Shown one piece after another: positions 17,452-25,506 of a DNA stretch of 64,000 nt (position 1 is the stretch's first letter; each line of letters opens with the position of its first letter). This DNA comes from Kribbella voronezhensis (lineage in GTDB: Bacteria > Actinomycetota > Actinomycetes > Propionibacteriales > Kribbellaceae). The stretch is taken from assembly GCF_004365175.1 (NCBI RefSeq), contig NZ_SOCE01000001.1, positions 4,843,403 through 4,907,402 on the forward strand, written 5' to 3'. The notes under the pieces were generated by a model. The model worked only from the letters and a program-made list of their open reading frames with translations. It made no database searches and was not told where the DNA came from. Position numbers and translations under genes: made by a program.

Positions 17452-20103
17452 TCAAGCTTGTAGTTGCTTCTCCAAAGCTTCGGCTTCGGCAGTGCGACCG
17501 AGGGTGCGTAGGCGGTCGGCCAGGAGCCAGCCGGTGCGGTGCCAGGACTCGTCGCCGGTGGGGAGGGTGGTGAAGATGTCCTGGAGCATGGTGGCGTCGG
17601 TGGTGCCGTGTTCGGCGATCAGGAGGCGGGCGTTGAGTAGTTGCCCCTCGAAACCACCGCGTTCGTAGTACTCCGCTGCGTTGCGCGCGTGCTCGACTGC
17701 CTCGCTGATGGAGCCCTGCTGCATCTTCAGCATTGCCAGGTCCCAGTGGATCCCCGCCTGCTGGAAGAGCACGGGCTGCTCGGCAGAGGGGAGCGATTCG
17801 AGTACCGGCCGCGCCCGGTCGAGCAGTTGGTCCACCACGTCGAAGTCACCGGCGTACCGGGCGGACTGTGCAGCCAACCGAACCGCTTGCACGTAAGCGA
17901 GTGGCAGTTCGGCCGCCTCGAAGTGCTCGGCTGCGGTCAGGAAGATGTCGACGGCTTCCTTGTCGCGGTCCATCCGTTCGAGCAGCAGGCCCTCGTCCTG
18001 GCGGAGGTTGCCGAGCCATTGCGGGTGCGCGTCGACCGGTGCCTCGGCGAGCAGGAGGCGTACCTGCGCCAAAGCGGAGTCCAGCTCGCCCAGAGCTCGA
18101 TAGGCATCAACCAGTACGCCGCGTACGTCGGCTTGGAGACTCGCGAGCGACGGATCCCGCAGTACGGGCAGTGCCTCTTCGCCGGTTTCGGCCGCTTCGA
18201 GGGTACGACCGGTGAGCAGGTAGGCGCGAGCGAGTTCCAGGCGACAGATGGCGATGTGTACTTCGGCGTCGGGGGCGCCCGTCGCCAAGGCGATCGCTTC
18301 CTCCAGATCGGCGACGGCCTCGTCCGGCCTGTCCAGGGCGATCCGGATCCAGCCGCGCTGGCGGTACGCGAACGACCTGGGCAGCTCGTGCCTGGCAACG
18401 ACCCCGGCAGTCGCCGCGCTCTCAGCCTCCTCAAGCTGTTCGCGCTGGATCAACAAGTTGCACTGGAGGATCCCCGCGGCCGCGCGCAGGTCGTCCTCCG
18501 TGTCGGGCGCAGCACGGAGAATCGTCAACTCCTGCAGGGATTCCTCGACCCGACCGGCTTGGGCAAGCAGCGTGGCGAGCGAGTACCGCCAGCCTCCCTG
18601 GCGTCGGGGTTCGTCGTTGTCGATCAGCCGGCGCAGCGGTTCCTCACCGGTCGCCAGCGCCTCGTTGATCCGTCCGGCTTCGCCCAGAACCCTTGCGATC
18701 CGGCCGCGGTCGCGCAGGAGCCGGACCTCCTCACCGAGCTCGGAGTACAGGGCGAGCGCCTCACGCCAGGCGTTCACGGCCTCCTCGTCCTGGCCGATCG
18801 ACGACAGGCCACGACCGTCGAGCAGGCGCGCCTGGTCGAGCTTGGTCCGCTCGCTCTCGGGCACTTCGCGCTCGAACGCCTGCCAGGCCGCGATCGCCTG
18901 CTCCCGACGATCGTTCTGCCACTCCTCCTCGGCCCGATCGAGCCAACCGCTGCCGGACGGATCAGGGCCGACGGCAACTTCTTCTACAGCCACAGCCTGG
19001 GCTTTGGTTCGCGCATGGGCACGCCGAGCGGTCTCGGACAACGGCAGGTACTCCAGCCACGGCTCGGCCTCGAGCACAGAGCGGATCTGGTCGCTCTGAT
19101 GGCTGGTCCCGTTCCGTACGTCGAACTGTGCCGCCAACTCCAGCGCCCGCTCCGCCAACTGGGCGGACAGTTCCGCCGACGCGATGTCCGGTTCCTGCGG
19201 ACGCCGGATCATCAGATCGACCCGGCTCAGCGCCAGCGCGGCCGCGGCAGCAAAACGCATCTCGGCGAACGGGCTGGGTGGGTCCGCGAGATCGGTGAGG
19301 TGACGCTCCACCAGTTCGACAGCGCGCGTCTCGTTGCCGGTGCGGGCGCAGAAGAGGACGTGTTCGGCGTATGTCTCCAGCTCGCCCGGGTTGTTGCGCA
19401 GCTTCCGATAAGCCCGCCGATGCGCATCGACGGCCTCCGAATGCATGCCCTCGGCAACATAAGCGGGAAGCAGTGTGGTCAGCAGTTGCTGCGGCTGCTC
19501 GTTACAGGTCAGTTGGCCGTCCAGTACGCCGACCGCGAGCGCCAGCGCGTCGGCCGGCTGCCCGATCTCGATCAGGTGCCGCGCCTTGCCGGTCGGGTCG
19601 CAGCCGATGCAGTCGGACAGGTCGTCGCGCGGCGTGGTCGACCAGAGCCGGAACTCCTCGGCCGCCGCGGCCGCATCGCCGATGTGGTTCGCGACGAGCC
19701 ACCGGTAGTGGTGGACGACCTGCATGCTGTGCCCGCCGGCGCGCCACCTTCGCTCCATGTCGTCCAGTACCGCGTAGGTCTGGTCGAGCGAGACCTCGGG
19801 AAACTTCGCCAGCGTGTTGGGCGTGTACTTGAAGCACCACAGGAACGTGTGCTCGTGGCGCTGAAACTTCCCCGGATCCGCGTCCCAGTCGGCCACACAA
19901 CGCGCGAACGGCACGAGCAGCTTCCGCGGCTCGCCGCCCATCACGTACGCCGTGACGAGCGTGAGCCGCGCGAAGAAGGCCAGCTCTTCGTCGGTGGACG
20001 CGTCCGCCCGGCGTACGACGTCCTCCAGCAAGGCCGAACGCGCTTTCCCGTACGGCGTACTCATCGCGCGGTCGAGTCGCTCGAGCAGGTCGTCGTCGCT
20101 CAT
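17452..20103 (-). CDS. Tetratricopeptide-repeat protein coupled to the Hsp90-family gene
   Basis: Soluble protein of 883 residues made almost entirely of helical TPR-like hairpins. Recognisable units occur along the whole length, for example EAVNAWREALALYSELGEE, EAVADLEEAIALATGAPD and EAVDIFLTAAEHFEAAELP. There are no membrane segments and no catalytic domain that I recognise. A Cys pair (CIGCDP) lies around residue 166. The ATG overlaps the stop of the Hsp90-family gene by four bases, so the two proteins are made together. TPR proteins are the standard co-chaperones of eukaryotic Hsp90, which makes a chaperone-scaffold partnership the natural inference here, although the bacterial protein lacks the eukaryotic MEEVD tail. 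Confidence 0.85.
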   Translation of the reverse strand: MSDDDLLERLDRAMSTPYGKARSALLEDVVRRADASTDEELAFFARLTLVTAYVMGGEPRKLLVPFARCVADWDADPGKFQRHEHTFLWCFKYTPNTLAKFPEVSLDQTYAVLDDMERRWRAGGHSMQVVHHYRWLVANHIGDAAAAAEEFRLWSTTPRDDLSDCIGCDPTGKARHLIEIGQPADALALAVGVLDGQLTCNEQPQQLLTTLLPAYVAEGMHSEAVDAHRRAYRKLRNNPGELETYAEHVLFCARTGNETRAVELVERHLTDLADPPSPFAEMRFAAAAALALSRVDLMIRRPQEPDIASAELSAQLAERALELAAQFDVRNGTSHQSDQIRSVLEAEPWLEYLPLSETARRAHARTKAQAVAVEEVAVGPDPSGSGWLDRAEEEWQNDRREQAIAAWQAFEREVPESERTKLDQARLLDGRGLSSIGQDEEAVNAWREALALYSELGEEVRLLRDRGRIARVLGEAGRINEALATGEEPLRRLIDNDEPRRQGGWRYSLATLLAQAGRVEESLQELTILRAAPDTEDDLRAAAGILQCNLLIQREQLEEAESAATAGVVARHELPRSFAYRQRGWIRIALDRPDEAVADLEEAIALATGAPDAEVHIAICRLELARAYLLTGRTLEAAETGEEALPVLRDPSLASLQADVRGVLVDAYRALGELDSALAQVRLLLAEAPVDAHPQWLGNLRQDEGLLLERMDRDKEAVDIFLTAAEHFEAAELPLAYVQAVRLAAQSARYAGDFDVVDQLLDRARPVLESLPSAEQPVLFQQAGIHWDLAMLKMQQGSISEAVEHARNAAEYYERGGFEGQLLNARLLIAEHGTTDATMLQDIFTTLPTGDESWHRTGWLLADRLRTLGRTAEAEALEKQLQA

Positions 20104-21869
20104 TTCGGGTCCTCCTGGGTCGGGACAGCCTGATCCAGCAGGCCGAGGAAGGATCGATTCACCAGTGCGGAGTCCGCCGGGCCGATCGGGTGGTAGCCGA
20201 GCATCAGAGCGTGCCCGTAGAGGCCTTCGACCGCGAGACGCGCGAGCTCGGGATCCGCCAGGCCGGCCATCCGGCGTACGAGGGGACTGCGATGGTTCAG
20301 GACGAGTTGCGGGCGGCTGTCGTCATGGGTGTCGAGGGCACCGAGTACTTCGGACCACAGCGCGTCGGCCTTGCTCTTCGTGGACCGCAGCTCGGCGGCG
20401 AACTGGGCGGACCGGTCGACCAGATAGATCGCCGGCAGCCCAGCGGGGTCGAAGGCACGGACGACGACCTCGCAGCCGACCGCATCGAGGGCCTCCTGGG
20501 CCAGCCGGACGAACGGCCTGAGCGCGAGCTCGGTTTCCGGGTCGAGACTGTCGAAGCTGGTGCTCAGCTCGGTCGGATCGAACCGGCTGACGGCCAGGCC
20601 CGGTACGACGTCGGGCAGCCGTTCGAGCAGTTCGGAGTCGTAGGTGTAGCCACCGTTGACGACCGTGAGTTGCTGGGCGGCGGCGACCGCGGCGAGCTGG
20701 CGGAACTCCTCGATCGTCGCGGCGTACCGGATCTCGCCGTACCGCTCGTGCAGTTCGGCCGAGGTCATCCGGCCGTGGTTGGTCTCGAACTTGAGCCAGC
20801 GGTGAACCAGCCGGAGCAGTTCGTCGTCGTGCAGCGCGAGTGCCTTCACGCCGAGCTGGTGGATCGCCAGGAAGCGGTCGAGCTTCTGCGGATCCGTGCT
20901 GCCGAGGCGTACCAGCCAGCCTCTCAGCTGTGCTCCGAGAGCCTCGCGGGTTTCCTCGAGATTGCCGTCGTCGAAGAGCGCCTCGCGGCTCGCGGTCGGA
21001 CGCAGCTCGGACGTGTCAATGACAGCCCGGACGAAGAACGCCCAGTCCGGCAGGAGACCCTCGACACCCTCGGCCAACAGCATCCGCTTGAGGTAGACGC
21101 GGTGCGTGGCGCGCTCGGCCGGGTTGGCGGGGAAGGGCAGCACGAAGGCGACCCCGGTGAGTCCGGCTGCCGGGTTGTTGAGTGGAATGACGTCGAACGG
21201 GGTGAACCCGAGCTTGTCCTGTGCATACCCGACGAGCTCGGCCCGTTGAGTCGCCCCGGTGTTCTCCCAGGGCGCTTTGCCTTCGGTGACCCGCTCACCG
21301 TCGACGCGGATCTCGAGCGGGAGCAAGGCACCGAAGAGCTTGATCAGCTCGATGACGGTGGCCTGCTTGAACCATTGTTCGGCACCACGGCGAGCCTTGA
21401 GCGTCACCGTAGTACCGGTTTCTTCGGCCGGGTCTGCCTCGCTGATGGTGTAGCGGCCGTCCGCCGTACCGACCCAGCGGGTGGTCGGACCGGCGGTGGG
21501 GTGCGTCAGTACTTCGATCTCGTCGGCGACCATGAAGGCCGACAGCAGACCGATGCCGAACTGGCCGAGGAACTCGGTCCGCGCGAACCCGATCTCGTCC
21601 CGCTTCGAACTCCGCCCGATCGTGGCGAGCAGTTCCCGTACCTCGTCAGGTCGGAGCCCGATCCCGGTGTCGGTGATGCTGAGCCGATCCGGGCCGGTCC
21701 GTACGTCGATCCGCGCGGGCGCCTGTGGCTCAGCGGCCTGCCGCGCTGTGATCGCGTCCACGGCGTTCTGTAGCAGTTCTCGCAGGTAGACCCGCGGACT
21801 GCTGTACAGGTGATTGCTCAGCAGATCGACGATCCCGTGCAGATCAACCTGGAAGTTTTCGCTCCCCAT
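20100..21869 (-). CDS. htpG: Hsp90-family (HtpG-like) chaperone
   Basis: ATP-dependent chaperone of 589 residues, somewhat shorter than E. coli HtpG (about 620). The GHKL ATPase motifs are intact: YLRELLQNAVDAI (N-box), ITDTGIGL (G1) and FLGQFGIGLLSAFMV (G2/lid). Middle-domain features such as RVYLKRMLL and the conserved Arg region AFFVRAVIDTSEL, the equivalent of the GVVDSEDLPLN region, are present. The start is the ATG at 21869 (MGSENFQVDLHGIVDLLS) preceded by GAGAGGCTGGGG; an upstream start adds only 11 poor residues. The terminus ends TQEDPK, without MEEVD. It forms a two-gene operon with the TPR gene downstream. Its divergence from housekeeping HtpG suggests a specialised client set. Confidence 0.9.
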   Translation of the reverse strand: MGSENFQVDLHGIVDLLSNHLYSSPRVYLRELLQNAVDAITARQAAEPQAPARIDVRTGPDRLSITDTGIGLRPDEVRELLATIGRSSKRDEIGFARTEFLGQFGIGLLSAFMVADEIEVLTHPTAGPTTRWVGTADGRYTISEADPAEETGTTVTLKARRGAEQWFKQATVIELIKLFGALLPLEIRVDGERVTEGKAPWENTGATQRAELVGYAQDKLGFTPFDVIPLNNPAAGLTGVAFVLPFPANPAERATHRVYLKRMLLAEGVEGLLPDWAFFVRAVIDTSELRPTASREALFDDGNLEETREALGAQLRGWLVRLGSTDPQKLDRFLAIHQLGVKALALHDDELLRLVHRWLKFETNHGRMTSAELHERYGEIRYAATIEEFRQLAAVAAAQQLTVVNGGYTYDSELLERLPDVVPGLAVSRFDPTELSTSFDSLDPETELALRPFVRLAQEALDAVGCEVVVRAFDPAGLPAIYLVDRSAQFAAELRSTKSKADALWSEVLGALDTHDDSRPQLVLNHRSPLVRRMAGLADPELARLAVEGLYGHALMLGYHPIGPADSALVNRSFLGLLDQAVPTQEDPK

Positions 21870-21940
21870 CCCCAGCCTCTCGCTCCACCCCGGCTGCCAC
21901 ACGGTACGCCATCACAGGGGCTGGGTCTTCTCCGTATCCG

Positions 21941-22876
21941 TCAGGGGACGCGGGGCAGGAAATGAATCCACTTGAGGACGCGAGCACCCAGTTTGGCGGT
22001 GCTCAGATGGCTTTCGGCCGCTTCGAGGACCTTGGTCTGACCCTTGAGCTCGGCCAGATCCTCCGACAAGGCGATCGGACGATTCGAACTGTCGTGCACC
22101 CGTACTTCGGCGGCGCGCTCGCGGCACTTGTTCACGGCGACGCCGGCGCCGAGGCCGTCGAGCAGCAGGTCGGACATGTCCTTGTCGGCCAGGTCGGACG
22201 TCTTCTCGGCGAGCTCGTTCATCGTGAAGGCGCACTGGGCGATCGCCGCACCGGCTCTGGTCCTGCCCTTGAGTGCGTCGATCAGCGCTGTCTTTCCCAG
22301 CGAGGCGATCTTGGCGACGACCAGTGCGTGCGCCTCCCAGCTGAGGCTGAGCGGAAGATCGATCGTCCATTCGAGATCGGCGGTGGGAATGCTGGTGGTG
22401 ATCACGTCTTTCGGTGGCAGCAGGGCCCTGGTGGTGAAGACGTTGCGAAAAGACGTGATGTCCAGGGTGGGCGACCAATGGGTGACGCCTGCGGTGGTTC
22501 TCCCGTTGTTGTGCAGCACCCAGACCGCGTCGCTCTCGTTCCGCAGATAGGTGGCCGTGCCCGCATCGTTGACACAGGCAACGATCTTGTCGACGTACTC
22601 GAGCTCCGCGGGTGTCTCGGTCATGATGTCGAGGCCGTGACCGTAGTTGCCCGGGCAGTCCTCGTCGGGCACCTGGTAAGTGGCGCGTTCTGGCCGCTCC
22701 GAGCTGGGCTCGGACGACGGCGGCGACGGCGGCGTCCAGGTCGTTGACGGCGGCGGGAAGCCGCCCGTGTCTGTGCCTCCGCCCGTGCCTCCGCCGCCGG
22801 TCTCCTTGCCGCCGCATGCGGACAGACAGAGTGCGACCAGCAAGATGAGAGCGACGCCCCGCGTAATGACCTTCAT
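21941..22876 (-). CDS. Secreted lipoprotein of unknown function
   Basis: Protein of 311 residues with a lipoprotein signal peptide (MKVITRGVALILLVALCLSAC; lipobox LSAC). A Gly/Thr/Pro/Ser-rich linker follows to about residue 60 (GGGTGGGTDTGGFPPPSTT). The mature globular part has at least four Cys (DEDCPGN, VACVNDAG, AQCAFTM, NKCRERA) that could form disulfides. I recognise no catalytic motif. It should be anchored on the outer face of the membrane. It stands alone, downstream-divergent from the LexA-box radical SAM gene and with a gap of about 70 bases from the Hsp90 gene start. Confidence 0.8.
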   Translation of the reverse strand: MKVITRGVALILLVALCLSACGGKETGGGGTGGGTDTGGFPPPSTTWTPPSPPSSEPSSERPERATYQVPDEDCPGNYGHGLDIMTETPAELEYVDKIVACVNDAGTATYLRNESDAVWVLHNNGRTTAGVTHWSPTLDITSFRNVFTTRALLPPKDVITTSIPTADLEWTIDLPLSLSWEAHALVVAKIASLGKTALIDALKGRTRAGAAIAQCAFTMNELAEKTSDLADKDMSDLLLDGLGAGVAVNKCRERAAEVRVHDSSNRPIALSEDLAELKGQTKVLEAAESHLSTAKLGARVLKWIHFLPRVP

Positions 22877-22974
22877 GTCGAACCCCCCGGTCCTGATGAT
22901 TGTGACTGTAGGTCACGACACCCGCTGACGGAAGGTGACGGCTGCTCCTTGGTGGTGGGTCACTGCTGACCGAC

Positions 22975-23003
22975 TTGAAAGGTTGGCGAACATATGTTCG
23001 ACT
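22975..23003 (+). promoter_or_regulatory. Promoter with embedded LexA box for the radical SAM gene
   Basis: The perfect palindrome CGAACATATGTTCG at 22987-23000 matches the Gram-positive SOS (LexA) box, GAAC-N4-GTTC. TTGAAA (22975-22980) and TCGACT (22998-23003), with a 17-base spacer, would make a promoter whose spacer and -10 are covered by the box. The transcript would then start close to the ATG at 23010. Confidence 0.75.
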
Positions 23004-23009
23004 GTCGTC

Positions 23010-24155
23010 ATGCGATGGGCTGGACAGCAGATCGACGCGGAGACCCCGGGGGCACTGCCGGGGTTGGGGTCGATCGCGGGCCTGGTGCGGAGCGTGACGA
23101 CGCCGGAGTTCCGCGGGGTGACGTTCCACGAGGTGGTCGCGAGGTCGGCGCTCAACTCGGTGCCGGGCACCGGGCTGCCGTTCAACTGGACCGTCAATCC
23201 GTACCGCGGATGCACGCACGCCTGCCGTTACTGCTTCGCCAGACCGACCCACCGCTACTTGGAGCTGGATCAAGGCCTGGACTTCGACCAGCAGATCGTG
23301 GTGAAGACCAACATCGCCGACGTACTGCGCCGGGAGCTCGCCAGACCGTCATGGCGCGGCGAGCAAGTTGCCCTGGGCACCAACACCGATCCCTATCAAC
23401 GGGCCGAGGGCCGCTACCGCCTGATGCCCGGCATCATCGAGGCGCTGGCAGACTCCGGTACGCCGTTGTCGATCCTCACCAAGGGCACGTTGCTCAAACG
23501 CGACCTCGCCCTGCTCACCGCGGCCGCCGAGCGCGTGCCGGTCGGAATCGGCATCTCGTTGGCCCTCGGAGACGAAGACCTCCGCAAACGCCTGGAACCA
23601 GGCGTCCCCTCGGTACGCGGCCGCCTCGACCTGATCCGCGCAGTACGCGAGGCCGGCCTGCCCTGCGGTGTGATGGTGGCGCCCGTCCTCCCGTGGATGA
23701 CCGACTCCTCGGATCAGCTCGACGCCTTGCTCGGTGACCTGGCGGACGCCGGCGCGACCGGAGTGACCACGCTCGTCCTGCACCTACGACCCGGCGTGAA
23801 GGAATGGTTCATGGGCTGGCTTGCTCAGGAACGCCCGGACTTGGTGAAGCGCTACGAAGACCTCTACTCCCGCGGCACCAACGCGTCGCCGAGCTACCGC
23901 CGAGCTTTTCAAGACAAGGTTCGTCCATTGCTCGACAAGCACGGCTTCGGATCGTCATCCCGCCACCGCTCCCGCGCCAACAGCACACCGGTAACTCCGC
24001 GCAAGCAACTCGGAATCGTCGACGTCCCGGGCAACGGCTCAGAGTCCGGCTGGGGAGAACCAGACCCCACCCACGCCCGCTTCCGAGGACCCCGCAAGCG
24101 TGCTGCTCCGGTCCCAGCAGTTGGCCCGGATCTCAACCAGGACACGCTTTTCTAG
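23010..24155 (+). CDS. Radical SAM protein, Rv2578c family
   Basis: Protein of 381 residues of the SPL-like/Rv2578c radical SAM group. The [4Fe-4S] cluster motif CTHACRYC has the CX3CX2C pattern, preceded by the family hallmark NPYRGC. NTDPYQRAEGRYRL and SILTKG are further conserved blocks. The start ATG at 23010 gives MRWAGQQID, the form seen in actinobacterial relatives. The group is related to spore photoproduct lyase, so a role in DNA lesion reversal is often suspected, but the reaction has not been established to my knowledge. A perfect LexA box nine bases upstream puts it under SOS control. The gene ends just before repeat locus 3. Confidence 0.9.
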   Translation: MRWAGQQIDAETPGALPGLGSIAGLVRSVTTPEFRGVTFHEVVARSALNSVPGTGLPFNWTVNPYRGCTHACRYCFARPTHRYLELDQGLDFDQQIVVKTNIADVLRRELARPSWRGEQVALGTNTDPYQRAEGRYRLMPGIIEALADSGTPLSILTKGTLLKRDLALLTAAAERVPVGIGISLALGDEDLRKRLEPGVPSVRGRLDLIRAVREAGLPCGVMVAPVLPWMTDSSDQLDALLGDLADAGATGVTTLVLHLRPGVKEWFMGWLAQERPDLVKRYEDLYSRGTNASPSYRRAFQDKVRPLLDKHGFGSSSRHRSRANSTPVTPRKQLGIVDVPGNGSESGWGEPDPTHARFRGPRKRAAPVPAVGPDLNQDTLF

Positions 24156-24507
24156 TACTTCCCACGCACCTCCTACGTCGGTGCTCCCGCCCACCCGGGT
24201 GCGCGGCTCCTGCGTTGCGTGGGGCTTCGAGCGCCCCGGGTGGGCGGTTCGTTGCCCAGCATCCAGCGGGTTGCGGCATCTGGCCAGCCAACTGCGCTTG
24301 CAGCGGCGACGCAGGAGCCGCGTTTCTGGGAGGGTGGGAGCGCCGACGCAGGAGGTGCGTGGGCCTTCGAGCGCCCGGGGTGGGCGGGTTCGTTGCCCAG
24401 CTATCCGGTTGGCGTGCGGCATCCGGCCAGCCGACTGCTTTCGAAAGCGCGACGGAGGAGCCGCGCACCAGGGCGGGTGGGAGCGCCGACGCAGGAGGTG
24501 CGTGGGT
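24156..24507. repeat. Mirror-symmetric repeat region between convergent genes (locus 3)
   Basis: 352 bases between the radical SAM and methionine aminopeptidase stops. Plus-oriented cores CTCCTACGTC (24170) and CTCCTGCGTT (24207) follow the first gene. Minus-oriented cores GACGCAGGAG (24308, 24345, 24488) and GACGGAGGAG (24451) follow the second. The outer segments 24161-24216 and 24450-24506 form a long imperfect inverted repeat. An inner block of about 40 bases, starting with CTTCGAGCGCCC, is directly repeated near 24225 and 24367. No gene is visible. Confidence 0.85.
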
Positions 24508-25275
24508 TCAGCGTTGCGTGAGGATCTGAGGCCCGGCGTCGGTGATGGCGACGGTGTGTTCGGCGTGGGCTCCTCGGGTGTGGTCGGCGGAGCGGAGGGT
24601 CCAGCCGTCTTTGTCGATGACGTAGACCGAGCCGGGGCCGTGCCAGAACCAGGGTTCGATGGCGATGACGTGCCCGGGGCGGAGTTTCAGGCCGCGGCCT
24701 GGTTGGCCGCCGTTCGGTACGTGTGGGTCCTCGTGCATGCGCCGCCCGATGCCGTGGCCGCCGAAGTCGAGGTTGGTGCCGACGCCGGCACGCTGGCCGA
24801 CCGCGCCGATCGCTGCACCGATGTCGCCGAGGCGCGCGCCCGGAACCGCGGCGGCGATCCCTGCTGCCAGCGCCTCCTCTGTGGTGGCGATCAACTCGAG
24901 GTCCTGCGCGTTCGGCGTACCGACGATGAAGCTGGTGGCGGAGTCGGCGCACCAGCCGTCGATCGAGGCGCCGCAGTCGACGTTCAGCAGGTCGCCGTCG
25001 GCGAGGCGGAGGTCGCTGGGCAGGCCGTGCAGTACTGCGTCGTTCACGGAAGTGCAGATGACACCGCTGAACGGGATGGTCGCGAAACCGGGTTGGTACC
25101 CGTCGAAGAGCGACACGGCCCCGGCGGATCGGAGTACGTCGCGGGCGACCTCGTCCAGTTCGCGGAGCGAGACGCCGACGGCGGCTTCCTTCTTCACCGC
25201 GGTCAGCGCCGTGGCGACGACCTGGCCGGCGGCGCGCATCCGATCGATCTCGGCCGCCGTCTTCAAATCGACCAT
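24508..25275 (-). CDS. map: Methionine aminopeptidase, type I
   Basis: Removes the initiator Met from nascent proteins in the cytoplasm. Pita-bread fold, 255 residues. The metal ligands and catalytic residues are visible: His in DAVLHGLP, the Asp pair in NVDCGASIDGWCAD, His in FGGHGIGRRMHEDP, Glu in IAIEPWF and Glu in AEHTVAIT. There is no N-terminal zinc finger or SH3-binding extension, as is normal for type Ia. The ATG at 25275 has GAGGAAGA upstream and is preferred over the GTG at 25296. Actinobacteria usually carry two or three map genes; this isolated copy with a palindromic operator is probably an accessory one. Confidence 0.95.
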   Translation of the reverse strand: MVDLKTAAEIDRMRAAGQVVATALTAVKKEAAVGVSLRELDEVARDVLRSAGAVSLFDGYQPGFATIPFSGVICTSVNDAVLHGLPSDLRLADGDLLNVDCGASIDGWCADSATSFIVGTPNAQDLELIATTEEALAAGIAAAVPGARLGDIGAAIGAVGQRAGVGTNLDFGGHGIGRRMHEDPHVPNGGQPGRGLKLRPGHVIAIEPWFWHGPGSVYVIDKDGWTLRSADHTRGAHAEHTVAITDAGPQILTQR

Positions 25276-25295
25276 CTGCTTCTTCCTCAACCTCA

Positions 25296-25325
25296 CGTGA
25301 TAGTTATACCGGTACTACTATCACG
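25296..25325. promoter_or_regulatory. 30-bp palindromic operator upstream of map
   Basis: Arms CGTGATAGT (25296-25304) and ACTATCACG (25317-25325) are perfect complements. The centre TACCGGTA is itself palindromic, so 13 of 15 base pairs match. On the minus strand it contains a TATAAC -10-like box, so a bound repressor would block map transcription. The shape resembles GntR-type operators, but no such regulator lies nearby. Confidence 0.7.
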
Positions 25326-25378
25326 CTCGCGGTGCGACCTCGGTTCTCCGGACGGGCGGCCGAGCCGCAGCTGTGCGG

Positions 25379-25416
25379 AAAATCCTTTGTGTGCTGAGGA
25401 TTTCGGGCCTTAGGGT
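25379..25416 (+). promoter_or_regulatory. WhiB7-like promoter of the Erm-type gene
   Basis: AAAAT (25379-25383) lies three bases before TTGTGT (-35, 25387-25392), with an 18-base spacer and TAGGGT (-10, 25411-25416). An AT-rich patch directly upstream of the -35 is the known signature of WhiB7-dependent antibiotic-response promoters. The -10 ends six bases before the ATG at 25423, so the transcript is probably leaderless. Confidence 0.6.
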
Positions 25417-25422
25417 CCAGGC

Positions 25423-25506
25423 ATGGCTATGAACTGCTTTGTGATGGTCCGTCGTGCCCGGCTCCGGGCAGGCGAGGGGTGCCTGGGGATGGCATCCGCT
25501 CGATAG
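25423..25506 (+). CDS. Putative 27-aa leader peptide (uORF) of the Erm-type gene
   Basis: Short frame beginning MAMNCFVMVRRARLR and ending at TAG 25504-25506. Its ATG is six bases after a TAGGGT -10 box, the normal place for a leaderless start. Residues 10-15 (RRARLR) contain RAR and RLR, the +x+ pattern at which macrolide-bound ribosomes are known to stall (as in the ErmD leader). It overlaps the methyltransferase start at 25454 in a different frame, so stalling would affect that start directly. Function is inferred; no homology search was possible. Confidence 0.5.
   Translation: MAMNCFVMVRRARLRAGEGCLGMASAR

Noticed and set aside
17452-21869. Hsp90-family/TPR pair as an anti-phage defence module
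   Set aside because: No nuclease, protease or other effector domain is present and no defence genes or mobile element are nearby; a chaperone/co-chaperone reading needs fewer assumptions.
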